DNA from: Flagellimonas spongiicola
Lineage (GTDB): Bacteria > Bacteroidota > Bacteroidia > Flavobacteriales > Flavobacteriaceae
DNA: 64,000 nucleotides
NCBI RefSeq assembly: GCF_023502425.1
Contig: NZ_JAMFMA010000005.1
Location: forward strand, 1-64,000
Direction: 5' to 3'
Made by a program: the position numbers and the translations under genes. Below the pieces are notes generated by a model. That model was not told where the DNA came from and did no database searches. It worked only from the letters and a program-made list of their open reading frames with translations. The stretch's first letter is position 1. Every line of letters begins with the position of its first letter. Shown in pieces: positions 44,466 through 53,800 of this stretch.

Positions 44466-45179
44466 ATGGACAGAAGAAAAAGTTTAAAATCCATACTTCT
44501 TGGTGGCGTGGCTAGCGGACTGGCTGTGCATGGTTGTAATCCAAAGCCAGAATCAGCTCCAGAGGAATCCGTATTGACACCAAAATACAATTATGGACGT
44601 ACACCCAAAGAAGCTGAATTGATTGCTGAGCTTTTGGAAGAAACATTTTTTAATGCACACGAAATGGAAACCATTGCAGTATTATGTGGTTTGATTCTTC
44701 CATCCACTGAAGAACTAAAAGGTGCTTTAGACGTACAAGTTCCAGAATTCATAGAATTCATGGTAAAAGATATCCCAGAGTACCAACCTACATTGCGAGG
44801 AGGGTTAATGTGGCTCGATCACAAATCAAATTCGGACTTCAACAATCAATTTATCTCACTTACTGGAGAACAACAAAAACAGCTGCTGGATACCATAGCC
44901 TATCCGAATATGGATATGCCAGAAATAGAACGACCATTGGAAATTCAATTCTTTTCCTTGATGCGTAACCTTACATTAACCGGTTATTATACGTCCAAAG
45001 AAGGTATTGAGGAATTAGGCTATAAAGGCAATTCACCCAATGTATGGGATGGGGTACCTCAAGATGTATTGGAACAACATGGTGTTTCTTATGATGAGGA
45101 ATGGCTGGCAAAATGTGTAGATCAAAGTAAGCGTGCGGTAAAGGCAGAATGGGACGATGCCGGCAATTTGTTGACATAA
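44466..45179 (+). CDS. Gluconate 2-dehydrogenase subunit 3-like protein, Tat signal
   Basis: 237 residues from the ATG at 44466, two bases after the GMC stop. The N-terminus MDRRKSLKSILLGGVASGL is a twin-arginine signal followed by VHGC, so possibly a Tat lipoprotein. The rest is the subunit 3 fold: METIAVLCGLILPSTEELKGA, VPEFIEFMVKDIPEY, and FFSLMRNLTLTGYYTSKEG. It acts as chaperone and Tat carrier for the signal-less catalytic subunit. I see no cytochrome subunit beside it. Confidence 0.88.
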   Translation: MDRRKSLKSILLGGVASGLAVHGCNPKPESAPEESVLTPKYNYGRTPKEAELIAELLEETFFNAHEMETIAVLCGLILPSTEELKGALDVQVPEFIEFMVKDIPEYQPTLRGGLMWLDHKSNSDFNNQFISLTGEQQKQLLDTIAYPNMDMPEIERPLEIQFFSLMRNLTLTGYYTSKEGIEELGYKGNSPNVWDGVPQDVLEQHGVSYDEEWLAKCVDQSKRAVKAEWDDAGNLLT

Positions 45180-45267
45180 ATTGTAGTCTGAAAAATAGAA
45201 ATTAGCTTGTTTGGCAAGTTTATTTTTGCCGATATTTGCGATCACATTTTTAAAATGCATACCAAAG

Positions 45268-45351
45268 GCCCACGTGGTGGAATTGGTAGACACGCTACCT
45301 TGAGGGGGTAGTGTTCGAAAGGACGTGCTGGTTCGACTCCAGTCGTGGGCA
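45268..45351 (+). tRNA. tRNA-Leu (anticodon GAG)
   Basis: 84 bases, class II with a long variable arm. Acceptor GCCCACG/CGTGGGC, anticodon stem CTACC/GGTAG with loop TTGAGGG (GAG, for CUC/CUU), variable arm GTTCGAAAGGAC region, T loop GGTTCGACTCC, discriminator A at 45351. CCA is not encoded. A TATTTTTG at 45221-45228 or GATATTTG at 45231-45238 may be its promoter. Confidence 0.95.
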
Positions 45352-45386
45352 CACAAAACTGAAAACACTTTTCAGATTTCAAGTAC

Positions 45387-45428
45387 AAAGGGAAAATTAG
45401 GATTCAAATCCTTGTTTATCCCTTTTTT
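45387..45428 (+). terminator. Terminator after tRNA-Leu
   Basis: AAAGGGA (45387-45393) pairs with TCCCTTT (45419-45425), with an inner stem AGGATT/AATCCT (45399-45404, 45407-45412), followed by a T-run. From 45430 to 45552 nothing else is recognised. Confidence 0.75.
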
Positions 45429-45552
45429 TTATACCTCTGAGTTGAGAAACACATACGTACCGTTTCGTAATGAAGTAAATATTCAAAAGTCTAAATAAGG
45501 CTCCGTTTTCAAGTTCACCCTTAAATAAACCGCTAAGATTCTCTAAATATTG

Positions 45553-45572
45553 AGGTATTTATTAGGATACCT
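45553..45572. promoter_or_regulatory. Inverted repeat ahead of the crt operon promoter
   Basis: AGGTAT (45553-45558) and ATACCT (45567-45572), perfect arms with an eight-base gap. It lies 13 bases upstream of the -7 box at 45585, covering the -33 zone. This is where a repressor such as CarH would act; autoregulation by the MerR protein is inferred. Confidence 0.5.
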
Positions 45573-45584
45573 GCATTAAAATCG

Positions 45585-45592
45585 TAAATTTG
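45585..45592 (+). promoter_or_regulatory. Promoter -7 box of the MerR/crt operon
   Basis: TAAATTTG (45585-45592). An in-frame TTG at 45590 is part of this box and so is not the start codon. The ATG at 45605 would lie about seven bases after the transcription start, an almost leaderless mRNA; the ATG at 45614 is the alternative. Confidence 0.55.
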
Positions 45593-45604
45593 TTTAACTT
45601 TTAT

Positions 45605-46516
45605 ATGAAAAAGATGAACAATGTTAAAAAATCTTTCAGTATCCGAGATATGGAAAATCTTTCCGGTATCAAGGCACACACCATTCGAATCTGGGAAAAA
45701 AGATACAATTTGTTCACCCCTGAACGTACGAGTACTAACATTAGAACATACAGCCTAGCAAGCTTACAAAAACTATTGAATGTAACCTTGCTCTATAACA
45801 ATGGGTACAAGATTTCCAAAATAGCCAAATTGGAGGATACCAAGATTCCTATTTTGGTTCGTGAAATTGTTTCCCAAAGTAGTGAAAAGGATCATGCAAT
45901 AAATGCGTTTAAGTTGGCCATGGTCAATTTTGATCAAACCTTATTTTTGAATACCTACAATAGTCTTTTATCCGATAGGTCATTCAGGGATATATTCAAC
46001 GAAGTATTCATTCCGCTACTTAATGAATTGGGTTTGCTATGGCAAACAGATACCATCAGTCCTTCCCATGAGCACTTCATTTCTCACTTGATAAAACAAA
46101 AAATCCATATCAACACTGAAAAGTTGCAATTACTTGAACCAACCAAGAAAGACAAGGTTTTTGCACTTTTCCTGCCTGAGAATGAGATTCATGAAATAGG
46201 ATTGTTGTACTTGAATTACGAGATCAACCTATTAGGGTATAAATCCATCTATTTGGGTCAAACCATGCCTTTGGAAAATCTAGTGGATTTACTTAAGTAT
46301 TACGACAATGTCCATTTTGTTAGCTACTTTACCGTTTCACCAACTAAGGATGAATTAAGTTCATATTTTGATAAATTTTCCACTATAGTCAGTAATGGTG
46401 AAAACCGAGCTAAACTTTGGGTTTTGGGCCATCAAATTAAACACATTTCAGAGGAGGATTTACCTGCACATATCCAGACATTCAATTCCATTGAGCAATT
46501 GATAAATTTTGCTTAA
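45605..46516 (+). CDS. CarH-like MerR regulator with cobalamin-binding domain
   Basis: 303 residues (start at 45605, or 45614). MerR helix-turn-helix: FSIRDMENLSGIKAHTIRIW, EKRYNLFTPER. Then a B12-binding-2-like helical domain with LWQTDTISPSHEH, i.e. Trp146-x9-Glu156-His157, the Wx9EH motif that caps adenosylcobalamin in CarH. Then a Rossmann-like domain with EIHEIG, a version of DxHxxG whose His196 would ligate cobalt. These residues make a B12-dependent light sensor possible. It heads the crtI-crtB-crtZ operon (crtI starts three bases after the stop). Confidence 0.85.
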   Translation: MKKMNNVKKSFSIRDMENLSGIKAHTIRIWEKRYNLFTPERTSTNIRTYSLASLQKLLNVTLLYNNGYKISKIAKLEDTKIPILVREIVSQSSEKDHAINAFKLAMVNFDQTLFLNTYNSLLSDRSFRDIFNEVFIPLLNELGLLWQTDTISPSHEHFISHLIKQKIHINTEKLQLLEPTKKDKVFALFLPENEIHEIGLLYLNYEINLLGYKSIYLGQTMPLENLVDLLKYYDNVHFVSYFTVSPTKDELSSYFDKFSTIVSNGENRAKLWVLGHQIKHISEEDLPAHIQTFNSIEQLINFA

Positions 46517-46519
46517 TAC

Positions 46520-47974
46520 ATGAAGAAGGCCATAGTCATAGGTTCAGGATTTTCCTCACTTTCTGCCGCTTGCTATTTGGCGAAAGCCGGATTGGAAGTC
46601 GAGATCTTTGAAAAAAACACCACAGTTGGCGGACGTGCTAGACAATTGGTGCGTGACGGATTTACCTTTGACATTGGTCCAAGTTGGTATTGGATGCCTG
46701 ACATCTTCGAAAAGTTTTTTGCCGAATTCGGTAAGCAACCATCCGATTACTATCAGCTAAACAAACTAAATCCAGCCTACAAGATTTTTTTCAAAGATGA
46801 TGAAATTACCATTGGGGATTGCATGGACCAGATATGCCTGGAATTTGAGCGTATCGAAGCGGGTAGTAGTAATCAGTTAAGGAGTTTTATAAAAAAAGCA
46901 CAGGACAACTATGACATTGCCATCAATAAAGTTGTCCTTAAACCAGGTATTTCACCCTTGGAATTAGTGACCAAGGATACCGTTTTACGCTTGGACCAGT
47001 TTTTCAAAACCATTAGTCAGGAAGTTCGCAAACGGTTTGATAATCCAAAATTGATTTCAACACTAGAATTTCCGGTGCTTTTTTTAGGCGCTAAACCAAG
47101 CAATACGCCATCATTCTACAGCTTTATGAATTTTGCGGATTTTGGTTTGGGTACATGGCATCCCGAAGGTGGTATGTATCAAGTTATCCGCGCCATGGCA
47201 GATTTAGCAAAAGAATTAGGTGTTACCATACACACGGATCACTCCATAGATAAAATCCTAGTTTTGGATGGCGTAATATGTGGCGTTAATACTAGAGGTA
47301 AAAACGTCACATCAGATTATGTGGTTAGTGGTGCTGACTATCATCATTCAGAAACTCTATTGGACAAGAAGTACCGACAGTATTCTGAGAATTATTGGCA
47401 AACCCGTACGTATGCACCTTCTTCCCTCCTATTCTACATCGGATTTGACAAAAAACTTGAAAATGTAAATCACCATAACCTCTTTTTCGATACTGATTTT
47501 GAACTACATGCCAAAGAGATTTATGACCATCCGCAATGGCCTACCAATCCATTGTTCTATGCTAACTTTCCTTCCATAACGGATAGTAGCATGGCTCCAA
47601 ACGGTTGTGAAAATGGTTTTTTCTTAGTCCCTATAGCGCCTGGACTGGAAGATACCCCAGAATTAAGGGCCCAATATTTTGATATTGTAATGGACAGATT
47701 TGAATCCATTACCAATCAAGTAGTTAGAAATTCCATTATCTTTAAAGAGAGCTTCTGTGTAAAAGACTTTATTGAACAGTACAATTCCTTTAAAGGAAAT
47801 GCCTACGGTATGGCCAATACCTTAAAACAAACGGCCTTTTTAAGACCTAACCTCAAAAGTAGCAAGGTTAAAAACCTGTTTTTCACAGGACAGCTTACAG
47901 TTCCAGGCCCCGGAGTACCTCCATCATTGATCTCAGGTAAACTTGTAGCGGACCTGTTAACCAAAAACTTATAA
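46520..47974 (+). CDS. crtI: Phytoene desaturase
   Basis: 484 residues, full length. N-terminal FAD motif AIVIGSGFSSLSAACYLAKA with EIFEKNTTVGGRARQ; IGPSWYWMPDIFEKFF; C-terminal LFFTGQLTVPGPGVPPSLIS, the CrtI signature. It converts phytoene to lycopene at the membrane through four desaturations. It is three bases after the MerR gene and two bases before crtB, so one transcript is likely. A CrtI-type desaturase forming neurosporene is less likely but cannot be excluded by eye. Confidence 0.94.
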   Translation: MKKAIVIGSGFSSLSAACYLAKAGLEVEIFEKNTTVGGRARQLVRDGFTFDIGPSWYWMPDIFEKFFAEFGKQPSDYYQLNKLNPAYKIFFKDDEITIGDCMDQICLEFERIEAGSSNQLRSFIKKAQDNYDIAINKVVLKPGISPLELVTKDTVLRLDQFFKTISQEVRKRFDNPKLISTLEFPVLFLGAKPSNTPSFYSFMNFADFGLGTWHPEGGMYQVIRAMADLAKELGVTIHTDHSIDKILVLDGVICGVNTRGKNVTSDYVVSGADYHHSETLLDKKYRQYSENYWQTRTYAPSSLLFYIGFDKKLENVNHHNLFFDTDFELHAKEIYDHPQWPTNPLFYANFPSITDSSMAPNGCENGFFLVPIAPGLEDTPELRAQYFDIVMDRFESITNQVVRNSIIFKESFCVKDFIEQYNSFKGNAYGMANTLKQTAFLRPNLKSSKVKNLFFTGQLTVPGPGVPPSLISGKLVADLLTKNL

Positions 47975-47976
47975 CA

Positions 47977-48816
47977 ATGAAATCTATTTTTGACGATGTT
48001 TCCAGAAGCTGCAGTAAGATTGTTACCCAGTCTTATAGCACTTCCTTTTCATTGGCGACCAAAATGTTGTCTCCAACCATTCGAAAAGATATTTACAATA
48101 TATATGGTTTTGTTCGCTTTGCTGATGAGATAGTGGATAGCTTCCACGATTATGAAAAAGAAACCCTTTTCAACAAATTTGAAAAGGATATGGAACTAGC
48201 TATTGAGAATAAAATTAGTTTGAATCCTATTCTCAATTCCTTCCAGCACACGTACCATAAATACAATATACCCCATCATCTGGTGGAGGCATTTATGAAA
48301 AGTATGCGAATGGACCTCACCAAAAAAGAGTACCTAAGTCTCGGTGAATACAAAGAATACATCTACGGTTCTGCAGATGTTGTAGGCCTCATGTGCTTAT
48401 GCGTATTCGTGAATGGGAACATGGAAAAATATGATGAATTGAAAGCATCAGCCATGGCATTAGGTTCAGCATTCCAGAAAGTCAACTTTTTACGGGATTT
48501 AAAGGCCGATTTTGAAGATTTGGAACGTACGTACTTCCCAAACACAAATTTGATGGAGTTGGATGAAGCTTCAAAAAAACGTATTGTGGATGAAATAAGA
48601 GCTGATTTTGCATTGGCATATTCAGGACTTATAAAACTTCCCAAGGAGGCTAAATTTGGAGTTTACACTGCCTATAAATATTACAAAAAGCTACTTCAAA
48701 AATTACAGAGTACACCACCTTTGGAAATCAAGAATACACGTATTCGAGTTCCTGATTATCAAAAATTGGGATTGTTGGCCCAATCTTATGTAAACTATAA
48801 ACTGCAGCTGTTTTAA
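47977..48816 (+). CDS. crtB: Phytoene synthase
   Basis: 279 residues. Trans-isoprenyl diphosphate synthase fold: YSTSFSLATKMLSPTIRKDI, first Asp-rich motif FVRFADEIVDSF, EYIYGSADVVGLMCL, and second Asp-rich motif QKVNFLRDLKADFEDLERTY. It joins two geranylgeranyl-PP to phytoene. It ends one base before the crtZ ATG. Confidence 0.94.
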   Translation: MKSIFDDVSRSCSKIVTQSYSTSFSLATKMLSPTIRKDIYNIYGFVRFADEIVDSFHDYEKETLFNKFEKDMELAIENKISLNPILNSFQHTYHKYNIPHHLVEAFMKSMRMDLTKKEYLSLGEYKEYIYGSADVVGLMCLCVFVNGNMEKYDELKASAMALGSAFQKVNFLRDLKADFEDLERTYFPNTNLMELDEASKKRIVDEIRADFALAYSGLIKLPKEAKFGVYTAYKYYKKLLQKLQSTPPLEIKNTRIRVPDYQKLGLLAQSYVNYKLQLF

Positions 48817-49266
48817 ATGAAAATTGCACTTTGGATTTTAATTTTTTTAGGAACATTCTCCATCATGGAGTTTATGGCATGGTTCACTCATAAATATGTG
48901 ATGCATGGGTTTTTATGGCATTTCCATAGAGATCACCACAAAAAAGACCATGACTCATGGTTTGAACGCAACGATGCCTTTTTTATATTCTACGCTGTTG
49001 TAAGCATGGTTTGCTTCTATTTAGGAGCGGAAACCAGTTTTTGGTACGGTTGGCCCTTGGGTTTTGGTATTCTGGCCTACGGTATCGCTTATTTTTTAGT
49101 TCACGATATTTTTATACATCAGCGATTTAAGATGTTTCGAAATGCCAACAATTGGTATGCCCGAGGTGTACGAAGGGCACATAAAATCCACCATAAACAC
49201 TTAGGGAAGGAAGACGGCGAGTGCTTTGGTATGTTGGTCGTCCCTTTTAAGTATTTTAAAAAGTAG
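48817..49266 (+). CDS. crtZ: Beta-carotene hydroxylase
   Basis: 149 residues. Membrane helices at 1-22 and about 55-95. The His boxes of the fatty-acid-hydroxylase family are all present: HKYVMHG, HFHRDHHKKDH, HDIFIHQRF and RRAHKIHHKH, binding a di-iron centre. It adds hydroxyls to the beta-rings, giving zeaxanthin. It needs a lycopene cyclase, which is not in the window. Its last 11 bases overlap the convergent TlpA gene. Confidence 0.93.
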   Translation: MKIALWILIFLGTFSIMEFMAWFTHKYVMHGFLWHFHRDHHKKDHDSWFERNDAFFIFYAVVSMVCFYLGAETSFWYGWPLGFGILAYGIAYFLVHDIFIHQRFKMFRNANNWYARGVRRAHKIHHKHLGKEDGECFGMLVVPFKYFKK

Positions 49267-49828
49267 GTGATTCAGCCAATAGCTCCTCTAAAAGTTGTTT
49301 GTTTCGATTGCTGTCCCATTTCGCAACACCGAACTCCTTAACAACAATTTCTCCAGTCTTACTTATGATGTAAGTTGCAGGTATCGTCTGTGAAAACAAC
49401 AAGTCAGGAGTCCGACTGGTCTCAAAATAAACAGGTAATTGATATCCTTTTTTAACTAGAAACTTTCTCACCTTTTCCTCCTCATCTTCGGCAACAAAGG
49501 CGAAAACAACTTTTGACCCATATTCTTGATGCAAACGGACTAGACTTGGTAATTCAGCAACACAAGGTGGGCACCAAGTAGCCCAAAAGTTCACAAAAAC
49601 CACTTTACCTTTTAAATCTTGAAAACTAAGGGTGTTTCCTTGTAAATCAATCAGATTCCAATTGTAATTTTCAAGTATTTCCCTATCATCTTTAGCAACA
49701 ATGTGCGTACTTCCAAAAAGAATATTCCCAACAAACATTCTAAGATGATATCGTACAGGAGTAAATAGTATGAGAAGTATTGCAACTATCCAAAGTGCAT
49801 TGGTAATTTGAGATCTACTAAGCTTCAT
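49256..49828 (-). CDS. TlpA/ResA-like membrane-anchored thioredoxin
   Basis: 190 residues. An N-terminal membrane anchor (residues 9-24, NALWIVAILLILFTPV), then a TlpA-type thioredoxin fold with FVNFWATWCPPCVAELPSL: active-site Cys86 and Cys89. The cis-Pro region is QTIPATYII. It reduces disulfides outside the cytoplasm, for example in cytochrome c or copper-protein maturation. It lies six bases downstream of a paralogue that has lost its cysteines. Confidence 0.9.
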   Translation of the reverse strand: MKLSRSQITNALWIVAILLILFTPVRYHLRMFVGNILFGSTHIVAKDDREILENYNWNLIDLQGNTLSFQDLKGKVVFVNFWATWCPPCVAELPSLVRLHQEYGSKVVFAFVAEDEEEKVRKFLVKKGYQLPVYFETSRTPDLLFSQTIPATYIISKTGEIVVKEFGVAKWDSNRNKQLLEELLAESPTF

Positions 49829-49834
49829 TCAGTT

Positions 49835-50395
49835 TTATTCTGCAATTAATTCATCCAATAGGTTGTAAACTTTGGATGTGCTCCATTTCGCTATTTTTTT
49901 CTTGTAGATCACTACATTACCAGATTTATCAATAAGATAGGAAGATGGCACTTCATCCGGATTAATTGGCATTTTTTCACCTATGATCAAATACGTAACC
50001 GGAAAAGAAAATGCATGTTTTTCCATAAATTCCTCCACTGGAGGTCGATTCTCATTGGTAATAATGTAGAAATCCATTTTGTCCTGATAGGAGTCGTACA
50101 TTTTTTGAATACTTACCAATTCTGCTTCACTTGGCAACTTCCAAGATGCCCAAAGATTGATAAACACAACCCTTCCTTTTGATCTATCAAAATTGAAGAA
50201 ATTCCATTCAGCATCTTTTAACTTCCAATCATAATCCGTGATTTTCTCACGTGCTGAAACTTCTATAATTGGTGGTGAAGTAGCAAATACCCTATTGAGA
50301 AGTACTTTACCATAGTGCCCCATTGGAGTTACAAAAAAGGAAAGTACAAAAAGTATTAAAAGAATATTTATAAAGGTTTTTTTACCTTTTTTCAT
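49835..50395 (-). CDS. Cysteine-free TlpA-like paralogue
   Basis: 186 residues with the same anchor and fold as the neighbouring TlpA (FINILLILFVLSFFVTPMG; VFINLWASWKLPSEAELVSI; EVPSSYLIDKSGNVVIY). At the active site KLPS (residues 86-89) stands exactly where the neighbour has CPPC, and the protein holds no cysteine at all. It cannot be a thiol-disulfide enzyme; a binding, scaffold or regulatory partner of the active TlpA is likely. The frame is intact, so it is not a pseudogene. Confidence 0.85.
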   Translation of the reverse strand: MKKGKKTFINILLILFVLSFFVTPMGHYGKVLLNRVFATSPPIIEVSAREKITDYDWKLKDAEWNFFNFDRSKGRVVFINLWASWKLPSEAELVSIQKMYDSYQDKMDFYIITNENRPPVEEFMEKHAFSFPVTYLIIGEKMPINPDEVPSSYLIDKSGNVVIYKKKIAKWSTSKVYNLLDELIAE

Positions 50396-50420
50396 GGTGA
50401 TTGGTTTGTCTCAAAACTAA

Positions 50421-50450
50421 AAAACTCCTGACATTAAATCAGGAGTTTTT
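50421..50450 (-). terminator. Terminator of the aconitase gene
   Basis: On the minus strand, AAAAACTCCTGA pairs with TCAGGAGTTTT over a seven-base loop, then T-run. It lies between the aconitase stop (50472) and the TlpA-like pair. Confidence 0.85.
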
Positions 50451-50471
50451 AACTATTTAGTTACAATTATT

Positions 50472-52742
50472 TTAGGCGTTTTCCTTTTTGATCATGTTCA
50501 ATGCTGATCCTTCCTTGAACCAATCAATTTGGGAGTCATTGTAAGAATGGTTAACCATAATGGTGTCCTTACTACCATCAGAATGAACAACTTCCAAGGT
50601 CAGCTGTTTACCTGGAGCGAAGTCTGCAATATCAACAAAGTTGAAGGTATCATCCTCCTGAATCAAATCATAATCGCCCTCATTCGCAAATGTCAAGGCC
50701 AGCATTCCTTGCTTTTTCAAGTTGGTCTCATGTATTCTAGCAAAGGATTTTACCAAAACAGCAGCAACGCCTAAATGTCTTGGTTGCATCGCAGCATGTT
50801 CCCTTGAAGAACCTTCACCGTAATTGTGATCACCAACCACTATTGTTCTTATACCTTCTTTTTTATAAGCACGTTGTGCATCTGGTACAGCTCCATATTC
50901 GCCGGTTAGCTGATTCTTGACAAAATTCGTTTGCTTATTGTACGCATTAACGGCACCAATCAATGTATTATTTGCTATGTTATCCAAGTGCCCCCTATAG
51001 CGTAACCAAGGTCCAGCCATGGAAATATGGTCTGTCGTACATTTTCCAAATGCCTTTATCAATAGTTTTACGCCTTGCAGGCTTTCCGTTGAAATTGGCA
51101 CAAAAGGCTCCAATAGCTGTAATCGTTCAGAAGTTGGTGATACGATTACCTGTACACCACTGCCATCTTCCATTGGTGCAATAAATCCTGCATCTTCCAC
51201 AGCAAATCCTTCTGGAGGTAATTCATAGCCTCTTGGTTCAGCCAACATCACTTCCTCACCATCCTCATTGATCAACTTATCCGTTACCGGATTAAAATCC
51301 AATCTTCCTGCAATAGCAATAGCGGTAACCAATTCTGGCGAACCTACAAAGGCCAATGTATTTGGGTTACCATCTGCTCGTTTGGCAAAATTCCTGTTGA
51401 AGGAGTGTACAATGGTATTACGCGGGCCATTTGCGGCCTGATCACCATATCTATCCCACATACCAATACATGGTCCACATGCATTTGCGAACACTGTGGC
51501 TCCAATAGCATTAAAGGTTTCGATAAAACCATCACGATCGATGGTAAAGCGAACTTGTTCTGATCCTGGTGTTATGGTGAATTTTGATTTTGTCTTAAGA
51601 TTTTTATCCGCTACTTGTTTCGCCAAGGAAGCGGCCCTTGAAATGTCTTCGTAGGAAGAATTTGTGCATGAACCTATCAAACCAACTTCAACGTTTAGCG
51701 GCCAATCATTGGTTTTTGCTGCCTCACTCATTTTAGAAATTGGCGTAGCTAAATCCGGAGTAAAAGGACCATTCAAGTGAGGTTCCAATGTATTTAAATC
51801 AATTTCTATCAACTGATCAAAGTACTGTTCTGGATTGGCATAAACTTCAGGGTCTGCGGTCAGATGTTCTTTAACCTCCAATGCTGCATCCGCCACATCC
51901 GCTCTGTCTGTAGCTCTTAAATACCTGTCCATGGATTCATCGTATCCAAATGTCGAGGTTGTGGCACCTACTTCAGCACCCATGTTACAAATTGTTCCTT
52001 TTCCTGTACAAGACATGGACGTTGCTCCTTCACCAAAATATTCGATGATCGCACCGGTACCTCCTTTAGCAGTCAAGATATCTGCAACTTTTAAAATCAC
52101 ATCTTTTGGAGCAGTCCAACCTGAAAGTTTTCCTGTCAATTTAACTCCAATCAGTTTAGGAAATTTCAGTTCCCAAGCCATACCGGCCATAACATCCACA
52201 GCATCTGCCCCACCAACTCCAATAGCTACCATTCCCAATCCACCTGCATTTACGGTGTGAGAATCCGTACCAATCATCATCCCCCCTGGGAATGCGTAGT
52301 TTTCCAAAACAACCTGATGGATAATTCCTGCACCAGGTTTCCAAAATCCAATCCCATATTTATTCGAAACGGATTCTAAAAAGTTGAATACCTCGTTGCT
52401 AGTTTCATTAGCTCTTTTTAAATCGGTTTTGGCATCAACTTTTGCTTGAATAAGGTGATCACAGTGAACGGTTGTTGGTACTGCCACCTTGGGTTTACCT
52501 GCGTGCATGAATTGCAACAGGGCCATTTGCGCCGTTGCATCTTGACATGCTACCCGGTCCGGGGCAAAATCAACATAGTCTTTTCCTCTTTCGAACTTTT
52601 TGGATGGAGTCCCATCCCATAAATGTGAATACAGTATTTTTTCTGCTAGGGTCAGTGGTTTTCCCACCAATTCTCGGGCTTTTTCCACACGTTCCCCCAT
52701 GGAAGCATAGACACCCTTGATCATATCAATGTCAAACGCCAT
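50472..52742 (-). CDS. Aconitate hydratase, mitochondrial-type
   Basis: 756 residues, the length of the mitochondrial-like AcnA branch rather than the ~890 of bacterial AcnA. 4Fe-4S ligands: the Cys in [17 protein letters not shown] and both in [13 protein letters not shown]. Substrate residues lie in [13 protein letters not shown] and [19 protein letters not shown]. It converts citrate to isocitrate in the TCA cycle. Single gene with its own terminator. I avoid acnA/acnB since the symbol varies for this branch. Confidence 0.95.
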   Translation of the reverse strand: MAFDIDMIKGVYASMGERVEKARELVGKPLTLAEKILYSHLWDGTPSKKFERGKDYVDFAPDRVACQDATAQMALLQFMHAGKPKVAVPTTVHCDHLIQAKVDAKTDLKRANETSNEVFNFLESVSNKYGIGFWKPGAGIIHQVVLENYAFPGGMMIGTDSHTVNAGGLGMVAIGVGGADAVDVMAGMAWELKFPKLIGVKLTGKLSGWTAPKDVILKVADILTAKGGTGAIIEYFGEGATSMSCTGKGTICNMGAEVGATTSTFGYDESMDRYLRATDRADVADAALEVKEHLTADPEVYANPEQYFDQLIEIDLNTLEPHLNGPFTPDLATPISKMSEAAKTNDWPLNVEVGLIGSCTNSSYEDISRAASLAKQVADKNLKTKSKFTITPGSEQVRFTIDRDGFIETFNAIGATVFANACGPCIGMWDRYGDQAANGPRNTIVHSFNRNFAKRADGNPNTLAFVGSPELVTAIAIAGRLDFNPVTDKLINEDGEEVMLAEPRGYELPPEGFAVEDAGFIAPMEDGSGVQVIVSPTSERLQLLEPFVPISTESLQGVKLLIKAFGKCTTDHISMAGPWLRYRGHLDNIANNTLIGAVNAYNKQTNFVKNQLTGEYGAVPDAQRAYKKEGIRTIVVGDHNYGEGSSREHAAMQPRHLGVAAVLVKSFARIHETNLKKQGMLALTFANEGDYDLIQEDDTFNFVDIADFAPGKQLTLEVVHSDGSKDTIMVNHSYNDSQIDWFKEGSALNMIKKENA

Positions 52743-52842
52743 TCTGCAATTGAATTTTAGATTTTTGTAATTCCGTAAATTTAAGAAAATACCAACGATT
52801 AAGGTATTAGAATCTACTAAATAAGTCGAGGATAAATTGAAT

Positions 52843-53796
52843 TTATAACAATTCTGAGATGATATCTTCTTCAGAAATGCCTTCAGCTTCAGCTTTATAG
52901 TTTTTTAGAATTCTATGGCGAAGAATTCCCATGGCCACTGCCTTCACATCTTCCATATCCGGAGAATATTTTCCATTGACAGCTGCATGGGCTTTTGCCC
53001 CTAGTATAAGGTTTTGAGAAGCTCTTGGTCCTGCACCCCAATCCACATAATTATTCACGTAATCAGATGAATCTGGCATTCCTGGTCTAGTTCTGTTGAC
53101 CAAACGAACCGTATAATCAATAACATTATCCGGAACAGGAATCCTACGGACCAATTGCTGAACCGCAACAATTTCATCGGCAGAAAACAAAGTACTTAAG
53201 TTTACCTCTTTGTCTGTGGTTGTGGATTTAACCACTTGGATTTCTTCCGCTATTGAAGGGTATTTTAATTCAATGGCGAACATGAACCTATCCAATTGGG
53301 CTTCTGGTAAGGGGTAGGTACCTTCTTGTTCTATTGGATTTTGAGTGGCCAAAACAAAATACGGCATGGCCAATTTATGTTGTTCACCAGCAATTGTCAC
53401 TGCTTTTTCCTGCATTGCCTCCAACAAGGCAGCCTGCGTTTTAGGGGGCGTACGGTTTATTTCGTCTGCCAAGATGATATTGGCAAAAACGGGACCTTTA
53501 ATGAATTTGAAATTACGGTTTTGGTCCAAAACCTCACTCCCTAGGATATCGCTGGGCATTAAATCAGGGGTAAATTGAATTCTCTTGAAATCCAAGCCCA
53601 ATGTCTGCGCAATAGTATTGACCATTAATGTTTTGGCCAATCCCGGCACGCCAATCAAAAGCGAATGGCCACCGGTATAAACGGATAATAGTATCTGTTC
53701 GATCACCTTTTCTTGGCCAACAATGACCTTAGCAATCTCATTTTTAAGTTCCTGATGTTTCTTAACTAGGTTATCTACCGCAGTAACGTCTGACAT
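52843..53796 (-). CDS. MoxR-family AAA ATPase
   Basis: 317 residues. Walker [19 protein letters not shown], Walker [21 protein letters not shown], sensor 1 [20 protein letters not shown] with sensor 2 near [12 protein letters not shown]. MoxR proteins act as chaperones, often with von Willebrand A-domain proteins (Bat). No such partner is next to it here; it sits five bases downstream of a SurA-like gene, so an envelope-folding role is suggested by place only. Confidence 0.93.
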   Translation of the reverse strand: MSDVTAVDNLVKKHQELKNEIAKVIVGQEKVIEQILLSVYTGGHSLLIGVPGLAKTLMVNTIAQTLGLDFKRIQFTPDLMPSDILGSEVLDQNRNFKFIKGPVFANIILADEINRTPPKTQAALLEAMQEKAVTIAGEQHKLAMPYFVLATQNPIEQEGTYPLPEAQLDRFMFAIELKYPSIAEEIQVVKSTTTDKEVNLSTLFSADEIVAVQQLVRRIPVPDNVIDYTVRLVNRTRPGMPDSSDYVNNYVDWGAGPRASQNLILGAKAHAAVNGKYSPDMEDVKAVAMGILRHRILKNYKAEAEGISEEDIISELL

Positions 53797-53800
53797 GCAC

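Noticed and set aside
45590..45592. TTG as start of the MerR regulator
   Set aside because: It is part of the TAAATTTG promoter box; ATG at 45605 or 45614 is better.
50472..52742. Antisense frames up to 109 codons within the aconitase gene
   Set aside because: Shadows of a well conserved gene with intact Fe-S motifs.
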